Of a stretch of 45,207 nt of DNA, positions 39,275-45,207 are shown piece after piece. The stretch comes from Propionibacteriaceae bacterium (GTDB lineage Bacteria; Actinomycetota; Actinomycetes; Propionibacteriales; Propionibacteriaceae): the NCBI GenBank assembly GCA_030532575.1, contig JAUNKV010000023.1, positions 1 to 45,207 of the forward strand. Direction: 5' to 3'. Each line of letters begins with the position of its first letter. Within the stretch, counting starts at the first letter, position 1. The notes under the pieces are model-generated. The model had not been told where the DNA came from. It ran no database searches and was given only the letters and a program-made list of their open reading frames with translations. A program made the translations under genes and the position numbers.

Positions 39275-39949
39275 TTACCATGGTGCTGGGCTCATCGATG
39301 AGCAGGCTGCATAGGCGAGCGCGGTCACAATTAGTGCAGCGAAGGTTAGGTATGGGCCGAGCGCAAGGTGGGCGTGGCGGCGGCCCTTGAGCAGGCCAGC
39401 AATGGCCTCAGGCACGCTCAAGGCCAGGGCGCCGACGACGGCGACCACCGGGAGGTACCAGCCCCAGGCGCCCAGGCTCAGGGCCAGCGCGGTGGCGAGC
39501 TTGACGTCGCCCATCCCGAGGCTGGCGCCGGTCAGGATCATGACGAGCCCGATGAGCCCGACGGCGAGCGCCCCCGCGAGCGCGCTGACGAGCAGCGCAG
39601 GGGAATGCGTTGCGATGGCGGCGGTGATGGTGCCGGTTCCCGCGAGCGCGGCGATGGCGGCGATGAGGGTGTTGGGCAGTCGGTGGGCGTGGGCGTCGAC
39701 GGTGGTGGCGGCGATGGTCGGGGCGATGGCCGGCAGGATCGTGGCGGCGTGGAGGGCGTGTCCGATGGCGGCCGCGAGCGCGAGGGTCGTGCTGGCGGCT
39801 GCTGCGGTGAGGAGGACCTGGGCGAGCGTGCTTGCAGCGCGTGTGGGCGTGTGGTCGTGGGTGGCCAGGTAGCCGCGGGCTGTGCGGGCGGCTGGGACCG
39901 CGAGAGCGGTGGTGGCGATGAGCTCAACGACGAGGAGGGGTGCGGTCAT
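39275..39949 (-). CDS. tadV: Prepilin peptidase (TadV/CpaA-like, A24)
   Basis: This 224-residue polytopic protein has about six membrane helices. The two catalytic aspartates of A24 peptidases are visible: TTVDAHAHRLPNTLI (D near 84) and LGMGDVKLA (GxGDxK, D near 148). It should cut the Flp-like and TadE-like proteins of 12171-13209 after their glycine. The N-methylation domain of PilD is absent, as usual for TadV. It lies over 26 kb from the rest of the Tad genes. Start overlaps the previous stop (ATGA). Confidence 0.9.
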   Translation of the reverse strand: MTAPLLVVELIATTALAVPAARTARGYLATHDHTPTRAASTLAQVLLTAAAASTTLALAAAIGHALHAATILPAIAPTIAATTVDAHAHRLPNTLIAAIAALAGTGTITAAIATHSPALLVSALAGALAVGLIGLVMILTGASLGMGDVKLATALALSLGAWGWYLPVVAVVGALALSVPEAIAGLLKGRRHAHLALGPYLTFAALIVTALAYAACSSMSPAPW

Positions 39950-40599
39950 TGGGGGGCGCCCCAGTCGTCGCCGGCGCGCAGGCGGAAGCCGCGGGTGGTC
40001 GTGAGGATCTCCTGGGTCCAGCCGGGCTTGCCGCGGTGACGCTGAACCCGGATACGTAGGTGGTCGTTCTCCTCGAGGAGGTCGAGGCGGGCGCGGTCGG
40101 CGGCGAAGCGGCTGGGGTAGGAGTGGTGGCTGATGATGAGGCGGCCGGCGGTGCGCTTGAGCAGGCCGGTAGGGTCGGCGCGCAGGACGGTGAGGCGGGC
40201 GAGGGGGGAGCCGGGGGCGGTGGTGGCGATGAGCATGTGCGGGTCGTTCCAGCCGCGGGCGTTGTACTCGGCCATGTTGCCGCGGCCTCGGCCGAGGCGT
40301 GCACGGCGGTCTATGCGGTCCAGGCGAGTGCGCTCGAGGTGCTCGCGGCGGCGTGTGTCTCGGGTGGGGCGGTGGCCGCGCAGGAGGGAGCGCAGGCGTG
40401 TGACGGGGATGGGGCTGATGTCATCGGGGTCGCCGGCGTACCAGCGGGAGATGGTCGAGGGGGAGACGTGGCGAGCTCGAGCCGCACGGGTGCGGTTGGG
40501 CTGCCATAGTCCCTCCTCGGTCATGGTCCCGCCGTGCAGGGCGACCAGGAGGGCGCGGACCTCGCGATTGGTCCAGGTGGTCAGGCGGTGTCGTTTCAT
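39946..40599 (-). CDS. HTH/DNA-binding hypothetical protein
   Basis: This 217-residue very basic protein has a helix-turn-helix-like part near residues 30-65 (RTRAARARHVSPSTISRWYAG), a basic linker (~70-105) and a C-terminal domain (~105-217) with RIRVQRHRGKPGWTQEILTTTRGFRL. The ATG at 40599 lacks a good ribosome site (CCTCC instead of GGAGG) and appears to depend on the overlapping 25-codon leader. Possibly a regulator of the prepilin peptidase gene with which it overlaps. Confidence 0.65.
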   Translation of the reverse strand: MKRHRLTTWTNREVRALLVALHGGTMTEEGLWQPNRTRAARARHVSPSTISRWYAGDPDDISPIPVTRLRSLLRGHRPTRDTRRREHLERTRLDRIDRRARLGRGRGNMAEYNARGWNDPHMLIATTAPGSPLARLTVLRADPTGLLKRTAGRLIISHHSYPSRFAADRARLDLLEENDHLRIRVQRHRGKPGWTQEILTTTRGFRLRAGDDWGAPQ

Positions 40600-40673
40600 G
40601 AGGAGGTGCCGCTCGCACGGCTGGGGGTGAGGTCGTGACGATGCAAGAAGCGTGGCAGCTTCAACTTCGACAT
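40596..40673 (-). CDS. 25-residue leader peptide
   Basis: ATG 40673 is preceded by GGAAGGAAG and encodes MSKLKLPRFLHRHDLTPSRA and five more residues. Its TGA overlaps the ATG of the downstream gene (ATGA), and its start overlaps the end of the DUF4192-like gene. The downstream gene has no Shine-Dalgarno sequence of its own, so this short frame probably serves reinitiation coupling. Confidence 0.5.
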   Translation of the reverse strand: MSKLKLPRFLHRHDLTPSRASGTSS

Positions 40674-41233
40674 GAGGGATCTTCCTTCCAGGGTGGTGCT
40701 GGGGCGATGGCCAGGACTCGCTCGAGCAGCCGGCCGAAGCGCGAGGCGCAAGGGGACTCATGGAGCGTAGCCAGGGCCTGGGTGGGACGGTGGAGCGCCC
40801 ACAGCACCCACGCCCTCATCGCGGCCACCTCCCCTCCAGGGTCGGCGGGCAGAGTCTGGAGGGCCGCGAGCGCGGCGCGCAGTTGGAGGGGGTTGTTGGG
40901 GCCTGCGGTGAGCCAGGAGGGGTCGTTGGTGTGGTGGCCGGTGAGGGTGGCGAGGACCTGGTCGCGCACGGCCGGGTCGGAGATGACGAGGCGGGTCAGA
41001 AGGGCTGCGTCCAGGGGGGATAGGGGGCCGGTGAGCGCGGCGGTGGCCAGGCGGGTGGCGGTGGCGCTCAGGTGCGCCTGGCGTCCGTCTGGGGAGGGGG
41101 TGTGCCAGTCGTGGGGTGTTGGGTCGTCCCAGGCCGACGGGCCTGTTGTGGCATCGACGTCTTCCGGTGCGGACGCTCCGATCAGGTCCGTTTTGCTGAG
41201 GGCACCGACGGTGAGCGTGGCGTGGGCGATCAT
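40661..41233 (-). CDS. DUF4192-like protein
   Basis: This 190-residue protein matches the outline of DUF4192 proteins, common in Actinomycetota: LLTRLVISDPAVRDQVLATL, LRAALAALQTLPADP, EVAAMRAWVLWALHRPTQALATL, and a final LLERVLAIAPAPPW. Function unknown. It has a good promoter with an overlapping operator (41287-41324) and GAGAGGAT before the ATG. Confidence 0.7.
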   Translation of the reverse strand: MIAHATLTVGALSKTDLIGASAPEDVDATTGPSAWDDPTPHDWHTPSPDGRQAHLSATATRLATAALTGPLSPLDAALLTRLVISDPAVRDQVLATLTGHHTNDPSWLTAGPNNPLQLRAALAALQTLPADPGGEVAAMRAWVLWALHRPTQALATLHESPCASRFGRLLERVLAIAPAPPWKEDPSCRS

Positions 41234-41286
41234 AGGTGGGCGATCCTCTCGGTGAGGGTGGGGGCCTGACCGGTAGACTTCCCCTA

Positions 41287-41324
41287 ATATCTAAAAGAAT
41301 AACAGACATATATGGGTGTGTCAA
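41287..41324 (-). promoter_or_regulatory. Promoter with ATGTCT-N11-AGACAT-type operator, copy 1
   Basis: TTGACA (41319-41324), a 17-base spacer and TATTCT (41296-41301) form the promoter on the minus strand. The -10 lies inside ATGTCT-N11-AGATAT (41287-41309), one of three matching inverted repeats in this arm. A repressor bound there would block RNA polymerase. Confidence 0.7.
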
Positions 41325-41339
41325 TATCGGTGAACGGGC

Positions 41340-41852
41340 TCAGTTCCACGATTTGGCGGCCCAGGTGCGCGAGCGGGCGTCGGTGCTCATCGAGCGCTTG
41401 CGCTCCAGGACTGAGGCCCGCGAGACCAGGCGAGGCCCGCCCTTAGAGAGGATAGGGATGAGAGCCTCGCGCTTGAGGAGCACCGAGACCGTCTGGGGGC
41501 GCACGCCCAGGATCTCGGAGGCGTGTGTGAGCGTGACCCCGGTGTCTTCGATGTGCGTGGACACCAGCTCACCCAGAGTAGTGCCCCACCAGGTCGGCTC
41601 CGGTTCGTCAGCCCCGAAGATGGCCGCGATGACGGCCTCGGCTGTGGCGGTCGCCTTCTTGCCGCTCTTGCCCTCGAGGGTGGCAACGACTCGCTCGGCA
41701 CGAGCTTCGAGACTGGTCTGGACGGATCTGATCGCCCTGGTGCCGACCAGGACGGCCAGAGGGGACAGAGTCTGGCTGATCTGATCTACCAGCTGTGCAG
41801 CAGCGGGGCTCGGTGACTCGGAGGGATGGATGTCAGTGGTGTTCAGGATCAT
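41340..41852 (-). CDS. HTH protein, excisionase/MerR-like
   Basis: This 170-residue protein has a helical middle (VLVGTRAIRSVQTSLEARAERVV). The C-terminal helix-turn-helix (VTLTHASEILGVRPQTVSVLLKREALIPILSKGGPRLVS, ~110-150) is like excisionase or MerR-type domains that read DNA through a wing. The ATG at 41852 is preceded by GAGAGGG. It is controlled by the repeated operator at 41914 and may itself be the repressor of the three operators. Confidence 0.7.
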   Translation of the reverse strand: MILNTTDIHPSESPSPAAAQLVDQISQTLSPLAVLVGTRAIRSVQTSLEARAERVVATLEGKSGKKATATAEAVIAAIFGADEPEPTWWGTTLGELVSTHIEDTGVTLTHASEILGVRPQTVSVLLKREALIPILSKGGPRLVSRASVLERKRSMSTDARSRTWAAKSWN

Positions 41853-41913
41853 GGTGGGGGTGCCCTCTCGGGAGGATCGGTGAGGGGTTGTCTGGGCGAT
41901 TTCCCCGTCACTT

Positions 41914-41936
41914 ATGTCTAAGACACTACCAGACAT
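41914..41936 (-). promoter_or_regulatory. ATGTCT-N11-AGACAT operator, copy 2
   Basis: A perfect 6-bp inverted repeat with 11-base spacer covers a probable -10 (TAGTGT on the minus strand), about 60 bases upstream of the HTH gene at 41852. Confidence 0.65.
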
Positions 41937-42043
41937 TAGCGGGCGGCACGATGCGACACCCGCCAGAGAGGCACTCTGTGCCTACCGGCCCCGGCCACCG
42001 AGCGCCGGCGCATGGACCCCCAATCCAGTCAGGAGCAAGACGC

Positions 42044-42174
42044 ATGAGCAACCAATGTCGTCCACGTCCCTACCGGGCTCGGTCCGAGGTCGCGCTATAC
42101 GCAGCCACTGTCCTGACCATGGCCTCCGCGCTGGCCTGACCCTCTTCATCGTAGTCATCTACGTCTCCCGCTAG
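42044..42174 (+). pseudogene. Frameshifted small membrane protein
   Basis: ATG 42044 with AGGAGCAAG upstream encodes MSNQCRPRPYRARSEVALYA and a helix start (ATVLTMASALA) that stops at 42139. In another frame, from the same point, the helix continues as LTLFIVVIYVSR with a stop at 42174. One missing base near GCGCTGGCCTGACC would join them into a ~43-residue single-helix protein. Either a recent mutation, a sequencing error or a frameshift site. The flanks 41853-42043 and 42175-42291 hold no further gene. Confidence 0.45.
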
Positions 42175-42291
42175 CGAGCGCGGGGTTGACGGGCTGTGTG
42201 CGCTCGCGGGGCCCTCGGGTCTACAGGCTTGAGTCACTATTTTCTTCATGGACGGTGAGGTCGAATGGGCGTTCCTCGGCGTGCGAATTTC

Positions 42292-42335
42292 GGTGCCGGC
42301 CCTCGGGGGCGTCTCGCACCTCGAGGGCTGGCACC
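42292..42335 (-). terminator. Long stem-loop behind the DUF3846-like gene
   Basis: A 14-bp stem with one mismatch (GGTGCCGGCCCTCG / CGAGGGCTGGCACC, 16-base loop) lies directly after the minus-strand stop at 42342. No T-run. Probable terminator. Confidence 0.6.
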
Positions 42336-42341
42336 GTCTGA

Positions 42342-42701
42342 TTAGGACGACTTGAGCGCCTCGAGGTCGATGCCGAAGCTGGTGATCATCTCGTCGGTCA
42401 GATCCCCGTACGCGCCGTTATCACCGTCGGTGATGTAGCGGGCCAGCAGGACGTCCCCGACGATCTGGTAGCAGTAGCCCAGGGTGTGGGTGGCGATGTA
42501 CGAGGCGATGAGGTTGATCTGGGGCTCGGCAACCAAGAGGCCCTCCTCGTTGCACATGAGCTCAAGGCCCTCCTCGTTGAGTGTCAGCGGTTCGATGAGC
42601 TTGGCGCCGATCTGCTTGCGGGCGAAAGCGAAGGGCTCTTGGCCCTCGGCACTGTTAACGACAGTGATCGTGCCGGCAGTTGTGATGAGCAGTGCGCGCA
42701 T
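42342..42701 (-). CDS. DUF3846-like protein
   Basis: This 119-residue protein starts MRALLITTAGTITVVNSAEG and contains LELMCNEEGLLVAEPQINLIAS and YQIVGDVLLARY, the pattern of DUF3846 proteins found on phages and plasmids. The codon use is less GC3-rich than in neighbours, a sign of separate origin. GGAAGGGA precedes the ATG. Controlled by the operator at 42754. Molecular role unknown. Confidence 0.75.
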   Translation of the reverse strand: MRALLITTAGTITVVNSAEGQEPFAFARKQIGAKLIEPLTLNEEGLELMCNEEGLLVAEPQINLIASYIATHTLGYCYQIVGDVLLARYITDGDNGAYGDLTDEMITSFGIDLEALKSS

Positions 42702-42753
42702 GGGGTCCCTTCCGGAAGGTTGTGGGGGCGTGCCTGGGTGGCGTCCCCCTCGC

Positions 42754-42796
42754 ATGTCTAATCATACAGGAGACATTAGGGTGTGCAAGCCGGGTG
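42754..42796 (-). promoter_or_regulatory. Promoter with ATGTCT-N11-AGACAT operator, copy 3
   Basis: On the minus strand TTGCAC, a 17-base spacer and TATGAT form a promoter. A perfect ATGTCT-N11-AGACAT inverted repeat (42754-42776) covers the -10. It serves the DUF3846-like gene. Confidence 0.7.
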
Positions 42797-42856
42797 GTGT
42801 TCGCGGTTGTGCGGGCGGCCCGCGAGTGCGCCGGTCTGGGCAGCATGAGAGAGGGG

Positions 42857-42885
42857 TTGCCCTTCACGCCTTTTGGTAGTACCAT
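42857..42885 (+). promoter_or_regulatory. Promoter for the toxin-antitoxin-like pair, probably leaderless
   Basis: TTGCCC (42857-42862), a 17-base spacer and TACCAT (42880-42885) lie immediately before ATG 42887 and GTG 42893. No Shine-Dalgarno sequence is present. Transcription would start about at the GTG, giving a leaderless mRNA, which is common in Actinomycetota. Confidence 0.6.
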
Positions 42886-42892
42886 AATGGTT

Positions 42893-43159
42893 GTGAGGTT
42901 CAAGTTCACCCCCAGCGCCGACAAGCACGGCATCGCCCACGAGGATGCGATCCACGCCGTGACCCATCACGTCGGCTACGTCGAGGTGGAATCCCGCCAC
43001 CGGGGCAGCCGGGCGTTCATGTTCGTGGGCCTGCCCCACCCCCTGGCCATGCGCTACCTGGAGGTCGGTGTCGCCGTCGATGGGCGCGGCACCCGCACCA
43101 TCTTTCACGTCATGGAGGTCGGCGACCTCTACCGTGACCTTATCCCGTCCAACTATTGA
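42893..43159 (+). CDS. Toxin-like small protein (BrnT-like outline)
   Basis: This protein of about 88 residues begins VRFKFTPSADKHGIAHEDAIHAVTHHV. The pattern FTPSADKHGI..EDA, then RAFMFVGL, LEVGVAVDGRGTRTIFHVMEV, is like small RNase-fold toxins of the BrnT/RelE-like group paired with RHH antitoxins in Actinomycetota. It is followed after 12 bases by an RHH protein, the expected antitoxin. The start is GTG 42893 if the mRNA is leaderless, else ATG 42887. Toxicity is inferred. Confidence 0.65.
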   Translation: MRFKFTPSADKHGIAHEDAIHAVTHHVGYVEVESRHRGSRAFMFVGLPHPLAMRYLEVGVAVDGRGTRTIFHVMEVGDLYRDLIPSNY

Positions 43160-43171
43160 GAGGAAGCATCC

Positions 43172-43531
43172 ATGAGCGAGACCATGCAGGGCCTCACCCG
43201 GGCCGAGCGCGACCGATGGGAGCAGTTCGATCAGGACGTCACCAGCGGCCGGGTCAGACGTGTTGGGGCCGTCCACCACCGTGACGGCTCTCCCCTGGCA
43301 GAGACCGACCTTAACGACATCCTGCGGGGGCGTCCCAGCCTCGGGAGTAGCCACGCCAGCGGCCAGGGCCGTTCACCTCGCAGGCAGGTGCGCCTGTCCG
43401 AGGCGACCAATGCCGCTCTGGACGCCTATGCTGCCGCCCACGGCCTGACCCCCAGTGCCGTGATCCGTAACGCCGTCGAGGCCTACCTCGCTCCCCACAC
43501 CCACTCCGATGCGTCCACCGCCGTCGCGTGA
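43172..43531 (+). CDS. RHH antitoxin-like protein
   Basis: This 119-residue protein has an N-terminal helical part (LTRAERDRWEQFDQDVTSG) and a C-terminal ribbon-helix-helix (RRQVRLSEATNAALDAYAAAHGLTPSAVIRNAVEAYLA, ~70-108). The N-terminal part would bind the toxin and the RHH would autoregulate the operon. GAGAGGAAG precedes the ATG. Context supports an antitoxin; a stand-alone regulator is possible. Confidence 0.7.
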   Translation: MSETMQGLTRAERDRWEQFDQDVTSGRVRRVGAVHHRDGSPLAETDLNDILRGRPSLGSSHASGQGRSPRRQVRLSEATNAALDAYAAAHGLTPSAVIRNAVEAYLAPHTHSDASTAVA

Positions 43532-43533
43532 AC

Positions 43534-43558
43534 GAACACAGGGGCGCTCCCGTGTTCG
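43534..43558. terminator. Hairpin between convergent genes
   Basis: CGAACAC...GTGTTCG with an inner GGG/CCC stem lies between the plus-strand antitoxin-like gene and the minus-strand XRE gene. It may end both transcripts. No T-run. Confidence 0.5.
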
Positions 43559-43583
43559 CCCGTGTCTGTGAGCGCGGCGTGGG

Positions 43584-43928
43584 TCAGTGGGTGGGGTTCT
43601 CCTCCACGATGATGGTGCTCACGCCCTGGGTGCGCAATGCCGCCTGGGCGCGGGCGGCGGCCACGAGCAGCACGGCCGCGATGGGTTGGGTGGGGTCGTC
43701 GACCACGGTGATTGTCCCGGTCTCTCGGCCCTGGGTGGTGCAGGAGTCGGTCAGGTCGGCCAGGCGGTCGGCCAGGGCGATCACGTCGTCGCCCACGCCG
43801 GGCGGGATGGGGGCGGTGCCCTTTTCCCAGCGCGAGACGGTGTTCTGCTTGACGCCGATCATCTTGGCTAGGGTGGCCTGGTTCAGTCCCAGGGCGAGGC
43901 GGTGGGCGCGCAGTTCGAGCGGGTTCAT
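43584..43928 (-). CDS. XRE-family regulator
   Basis: This 114-residue protein has an N-terminal Cro/C1-type HTH (LRAHRLALGLNQATLAKMIGVKQNTVSRWEKGTAPIPPG, ~6-44) and a C-terminal domain with ETGTITVVDDPTQPIAAVLLVAAARAQAALRTQGV. The layout is shared with the genes at 33744 and 37506. It probably represses neighbouring genes. Confidence 0.8.
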   Translation of the reverse strand: MNPLELRAHRLALGLNQATLAKMIGVKQNTVSRWEKGTAPIPPGVGDDVIALADRLADLTDSCTTQGRETGTITVVDDPTQPIAAVLLVAAARAQAALRTQGVSTIIVEENPTH

Positions 43929-44151
43929 GGGCCATAGGTTCCCATCCCGGTGCGCTCGCGGCTATGAGAGCGGGCCGGGCAGGATCCCAGGTCGGCGGTG
44001 GCGGGGGAAGCTCGAGCGCGCAGCACCCTCGTGAGCACCCCCAAAATCGGCTCGCCCCCGGGCCTTCTCCGGTAGTCGGCCACTGGGGAGGTGTGGCGGC
44101 CAGTCCTCCTACTTGGTCGGGTAGCGGGTTGTGGTCGACCCCGCGGAAGTG

Positions 44152-44183
44152 GGGCGGTGACCACGCGCGTGCCGGTCAGTCCC
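44152..44183. repeat. 32-base segment duplicated from the tadE-like gene
   Basis: GGGCGGTGACCACGCGCGTG and the next 12 bases match 12212-12243, inside a TadE-like gene, at 31 of 32 positions. Here it covers the last bases of the 44176 gene and its downstream flank. Such identity is not expected by chance; it marks a recombination or copy event. Confidence 0.75.
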
Positions 44184-44856
44184 ACCAGAGCCACCATCCC
44201 ATGTCCGCATCACCCTCGGCCCGGCCGGGGCGCACGCACCTGAGGATCTCGTCCGGCATAGCCTCGGTATCTAGGCCGTAGCGTTCACGGATCATGCGCC
44301 ACATCATGCGGCACTGGCAGTCGCTGTCGTGCTCGCGGGTGACGTTTAGGTCCAGCAGGTCGGGGTCTGCCACCCACAGGGCATCGACGGTCACGCGCTC
44401 GTCATCGCGCTGAGGCCCGATACCGTAGCCGGACAGAACCATGCGACCCTCGGCCTTCTCGCAGGCGTCTAGCAGGCACCCCAGGCTCGGGGCCAGGTTC
44501 TGCCTGTCGTCCAGGGCGTTCGGCGTCTCCTTCATGGTCTCGCGCAGGCGCGCAGCGCCGGAGCGGGTCAGCGCGCGGAACGGGATGTAGTCCTCCTGAG
44601 GGACCCCGTCCACGATGGTGTGAGCGGGAGCTCCACTCACCGCAGGGGGGATGGTCCGCGTGCGGATTGAGTCCCGGAAGTTAGCGAGTAAATCCCATAC
44701 GCCCGCGTTGACTGTCCAGCCCCTGGGGCCGTACAGCCCGGTTGTCTGGCCCTGCTCGGGCTCCCAGTGCGGTGCAGCAGCCGAACTGGCCTCGCCACAA
44801 CAGGGTGTAGGAGCCCCGGCAGCCGCCTGGGTGGCAGTGGAAGTGGTGGTAGTCAT
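44176..44856 (-). CDS. Hypothetical protein next to the telomere
   Basis: This 226-residue protein has an Ala/Thr-rich N-terminus with CC at 19-20, a central alpha+beta region (RMVLSGYGIGPQRDDERVTVDALWV) and a C-terminus with CQCRMMWRMIRERYGLD and a Trp-rich end (MGWWLWWD). No family recognised. GGAGGAAGAA precedes the ATG. Its 3' end includes the segment shared with the tadE-like gene. Confidence 0.65.
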   Translation of the reverse strand: MTTTTSTATQAAAGAPTPCCGEASSAAAPHWEPEQGQTTGLYGPRGWTVNAGVWDLLANFRDSIRTRTIPPAVSGAPAHTIVDGVPQEDYIPFRALTRSGAARLRETMKETPNALDDRQNLAPSLGCLLDACEKAEGRMVLSGYGIGPQRDDERVTVDALWVADPDLLDLNVTREHDSDCQCRMMWRMIRERYGLDTEAMPDEILRCVRPGRAEGDADMGWWLWWD

Positions 44857-45044
44857 TTCTTCCTCCTGAGGGTTTGCCGGACGCCTAATGAGAGGTACCC
44901 GGGGGCGAGGGGGTATGACTTTGACGCCTTCCCCTCTGAATGGGGTGGAGGAGCCGTGCCCTGGGTGGCTTCCCCCTTACATGAAAGATAATACACAAGA
45001 AGGGCAACGAATGCAATAATAAAGAAGAGAATAGCAGGTAACAT
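44853..45044 (-). CDS. Small subtelomeric membrane protein
   Basis: This 63-residue frame begins MLPAILFFIIAFVALLVYYL, a clear transmembrane helix, followed by a hydrophilic tail. Its stop overlaps the next ATG (ATGA), which supports translation. Codons of the first half are AT-rich, unlike all neighbours, and no ribosome site is seen before the ATG. A GTG six bases upstream is possible. It would be the last gene before the telomere. Confidence 0.45.
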   Translation of the reverse strand: MLPAILFFIIAFVALLVYYLSCKGEATQGTAPPPHSEGKASKSYPLAPGYLSLGVRQTLRRKK

Positions 45045-45084
45045 AAACACTAATGGGTCGAAAGTAACTAAACGATAACGGCAA

Positions 45085-45207
45085 GCAGATGCCTCCCCAC
45101 CTACGCTGGCCGCGCAGCGGCCAGCCGAAAGGCCATTTCCAGGGCGCCGTGGCGCCCTGGGTGGAGGTATATGCTCCGCGCGAAGCGCGGATGCCCGGCC
45201 CCGCCGG
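45085..45207. other. Streptomyces-type telomere, right end of a linear replicon
   Basis: The last 13 bases, CCGGC-CCC-GCCGG (45195-45207), are a perfect palindrome ending at the final base, like the 13-base end of Streptomyces telomeres. Inward follow hairpins with the loops known from those telomeres: CCGCGC-GAA-GCGCGG (45176-45190), CCAGGGCGCC-gt-GGCGCCCTGG (45139-45160), GCC-GAAA-GGC (45124-45133) and GCTGGCCGC-GCA-GCGGCCAGC (45105-45125). GCAGATGCCTCC (45085) can pair imperfectly with GGAGGTATATGC (45165), enclosing three hairpins in a cloverleaf. The GAA and GCA loops lie on the 3' strand, which would be the overhang folded for terminal-protein priming. The complementary 5' end begins with C, as in Streptomyces. 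Confidence 0.88.

Noticed and set aside
42249-42356. 35-codon plus-strand frame MDGEVEWAFLGVRISV
   Set aside because: It runs through the terminator stem at 42292-42335 and lacks a ribosome site.
43925-44197. 90-codon minus-strand frame between the XRE gene and the 44176 gene
   Set aside because: Arg/Pro-rich with no ribosome site. Its start region only reproduces the segment copied from the tadE-like gene. No other gene is seen in 43929-44175.

Overview
The window looks like the right-hand part of a conjugative linear plasmid (or plasmid-like replicon) of a high-G+C Actinomycetota host. Codon use is strongly GC3-biased. The gene families (WhiB, BTAD/LysM, actinobacterial Tad proteins, Tpg/Tap) fit that phylum; genus cannot be decided from sequence alone. 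The last ~125 bases are a Streptomyces-type telomere: a 13-base terminal palindrome ends exactly at the last base, preceded by hairpins with GAA and GCA triloops on the 3' strand. The first bases show no such structure, so the left arm is probably cut off.

Replication block (1-6.9 kb, minus strand). A 1675-residue protein carries a CHC2 zinc finger, a Toprim fold, a P-loop ATPase domain and, at its C-terminus, a region resembling Streptomyces telomere-associated protein Tap. Its stop codon overlaps the start of a Tpg-like terminal protein gene. This appears to be a replication initiator/primase-helicase fused to the end-patching protein and coupled to the telomere cap protein. Candidate cis elements are iteron-like repeats at 1-47, a 24-bp tandem repeat at 5834-5881, and a cluster of six TGGTC(A/G)CA motifs plus a perfect DnaA box at 6754-6896.

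Tad block (7-20.5 kb, minus strand). A tight convoy, mostly with 1-4 base overlaps, runs: sigma-like factor, ParA, RHH-type partner, CpaB/SAF, CpaE-like, TadA/CpaF ATPase, TadB, TadC, Flp-like pilin, two TadE-like pseudopilins, TadG-like, a membrane LysM-BTAD regulator, a lipoprotein, a secreted protein and two small proteins. The matching prepilin peptidase is far away, at 39.3 kb.

Transfer block (20.8-33.4 kb, plus strand). A Gram-positive type IV secretion operon encodes TcpC-like, small membrane, TcpE-like, VirB4, VirB6/TrbL-like, thioredoxin-fold, transglycosylase/NlpC-P60 and a second VirB8-like protein, then an FtsK-type coupling ATPase, a WhiB protein and small proteins. No relaxase is visible.

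Right arm (33.4-45.2 kb, mostly minus strand) holds many small accessory genes: three XRE regulators, DUF4192-, DUF3846- and DUF4406-like proteins, a deoxyribosyltransferase-like gene, the prepilin peptidase, a toxin-antitoxin-like pair, and hypotheticals running to the telomere. Three families of repeated promoter/operator sequences link genes across the element. One of them connects the type IV secretion operon, the WhiB operon and a gene next to the origin.
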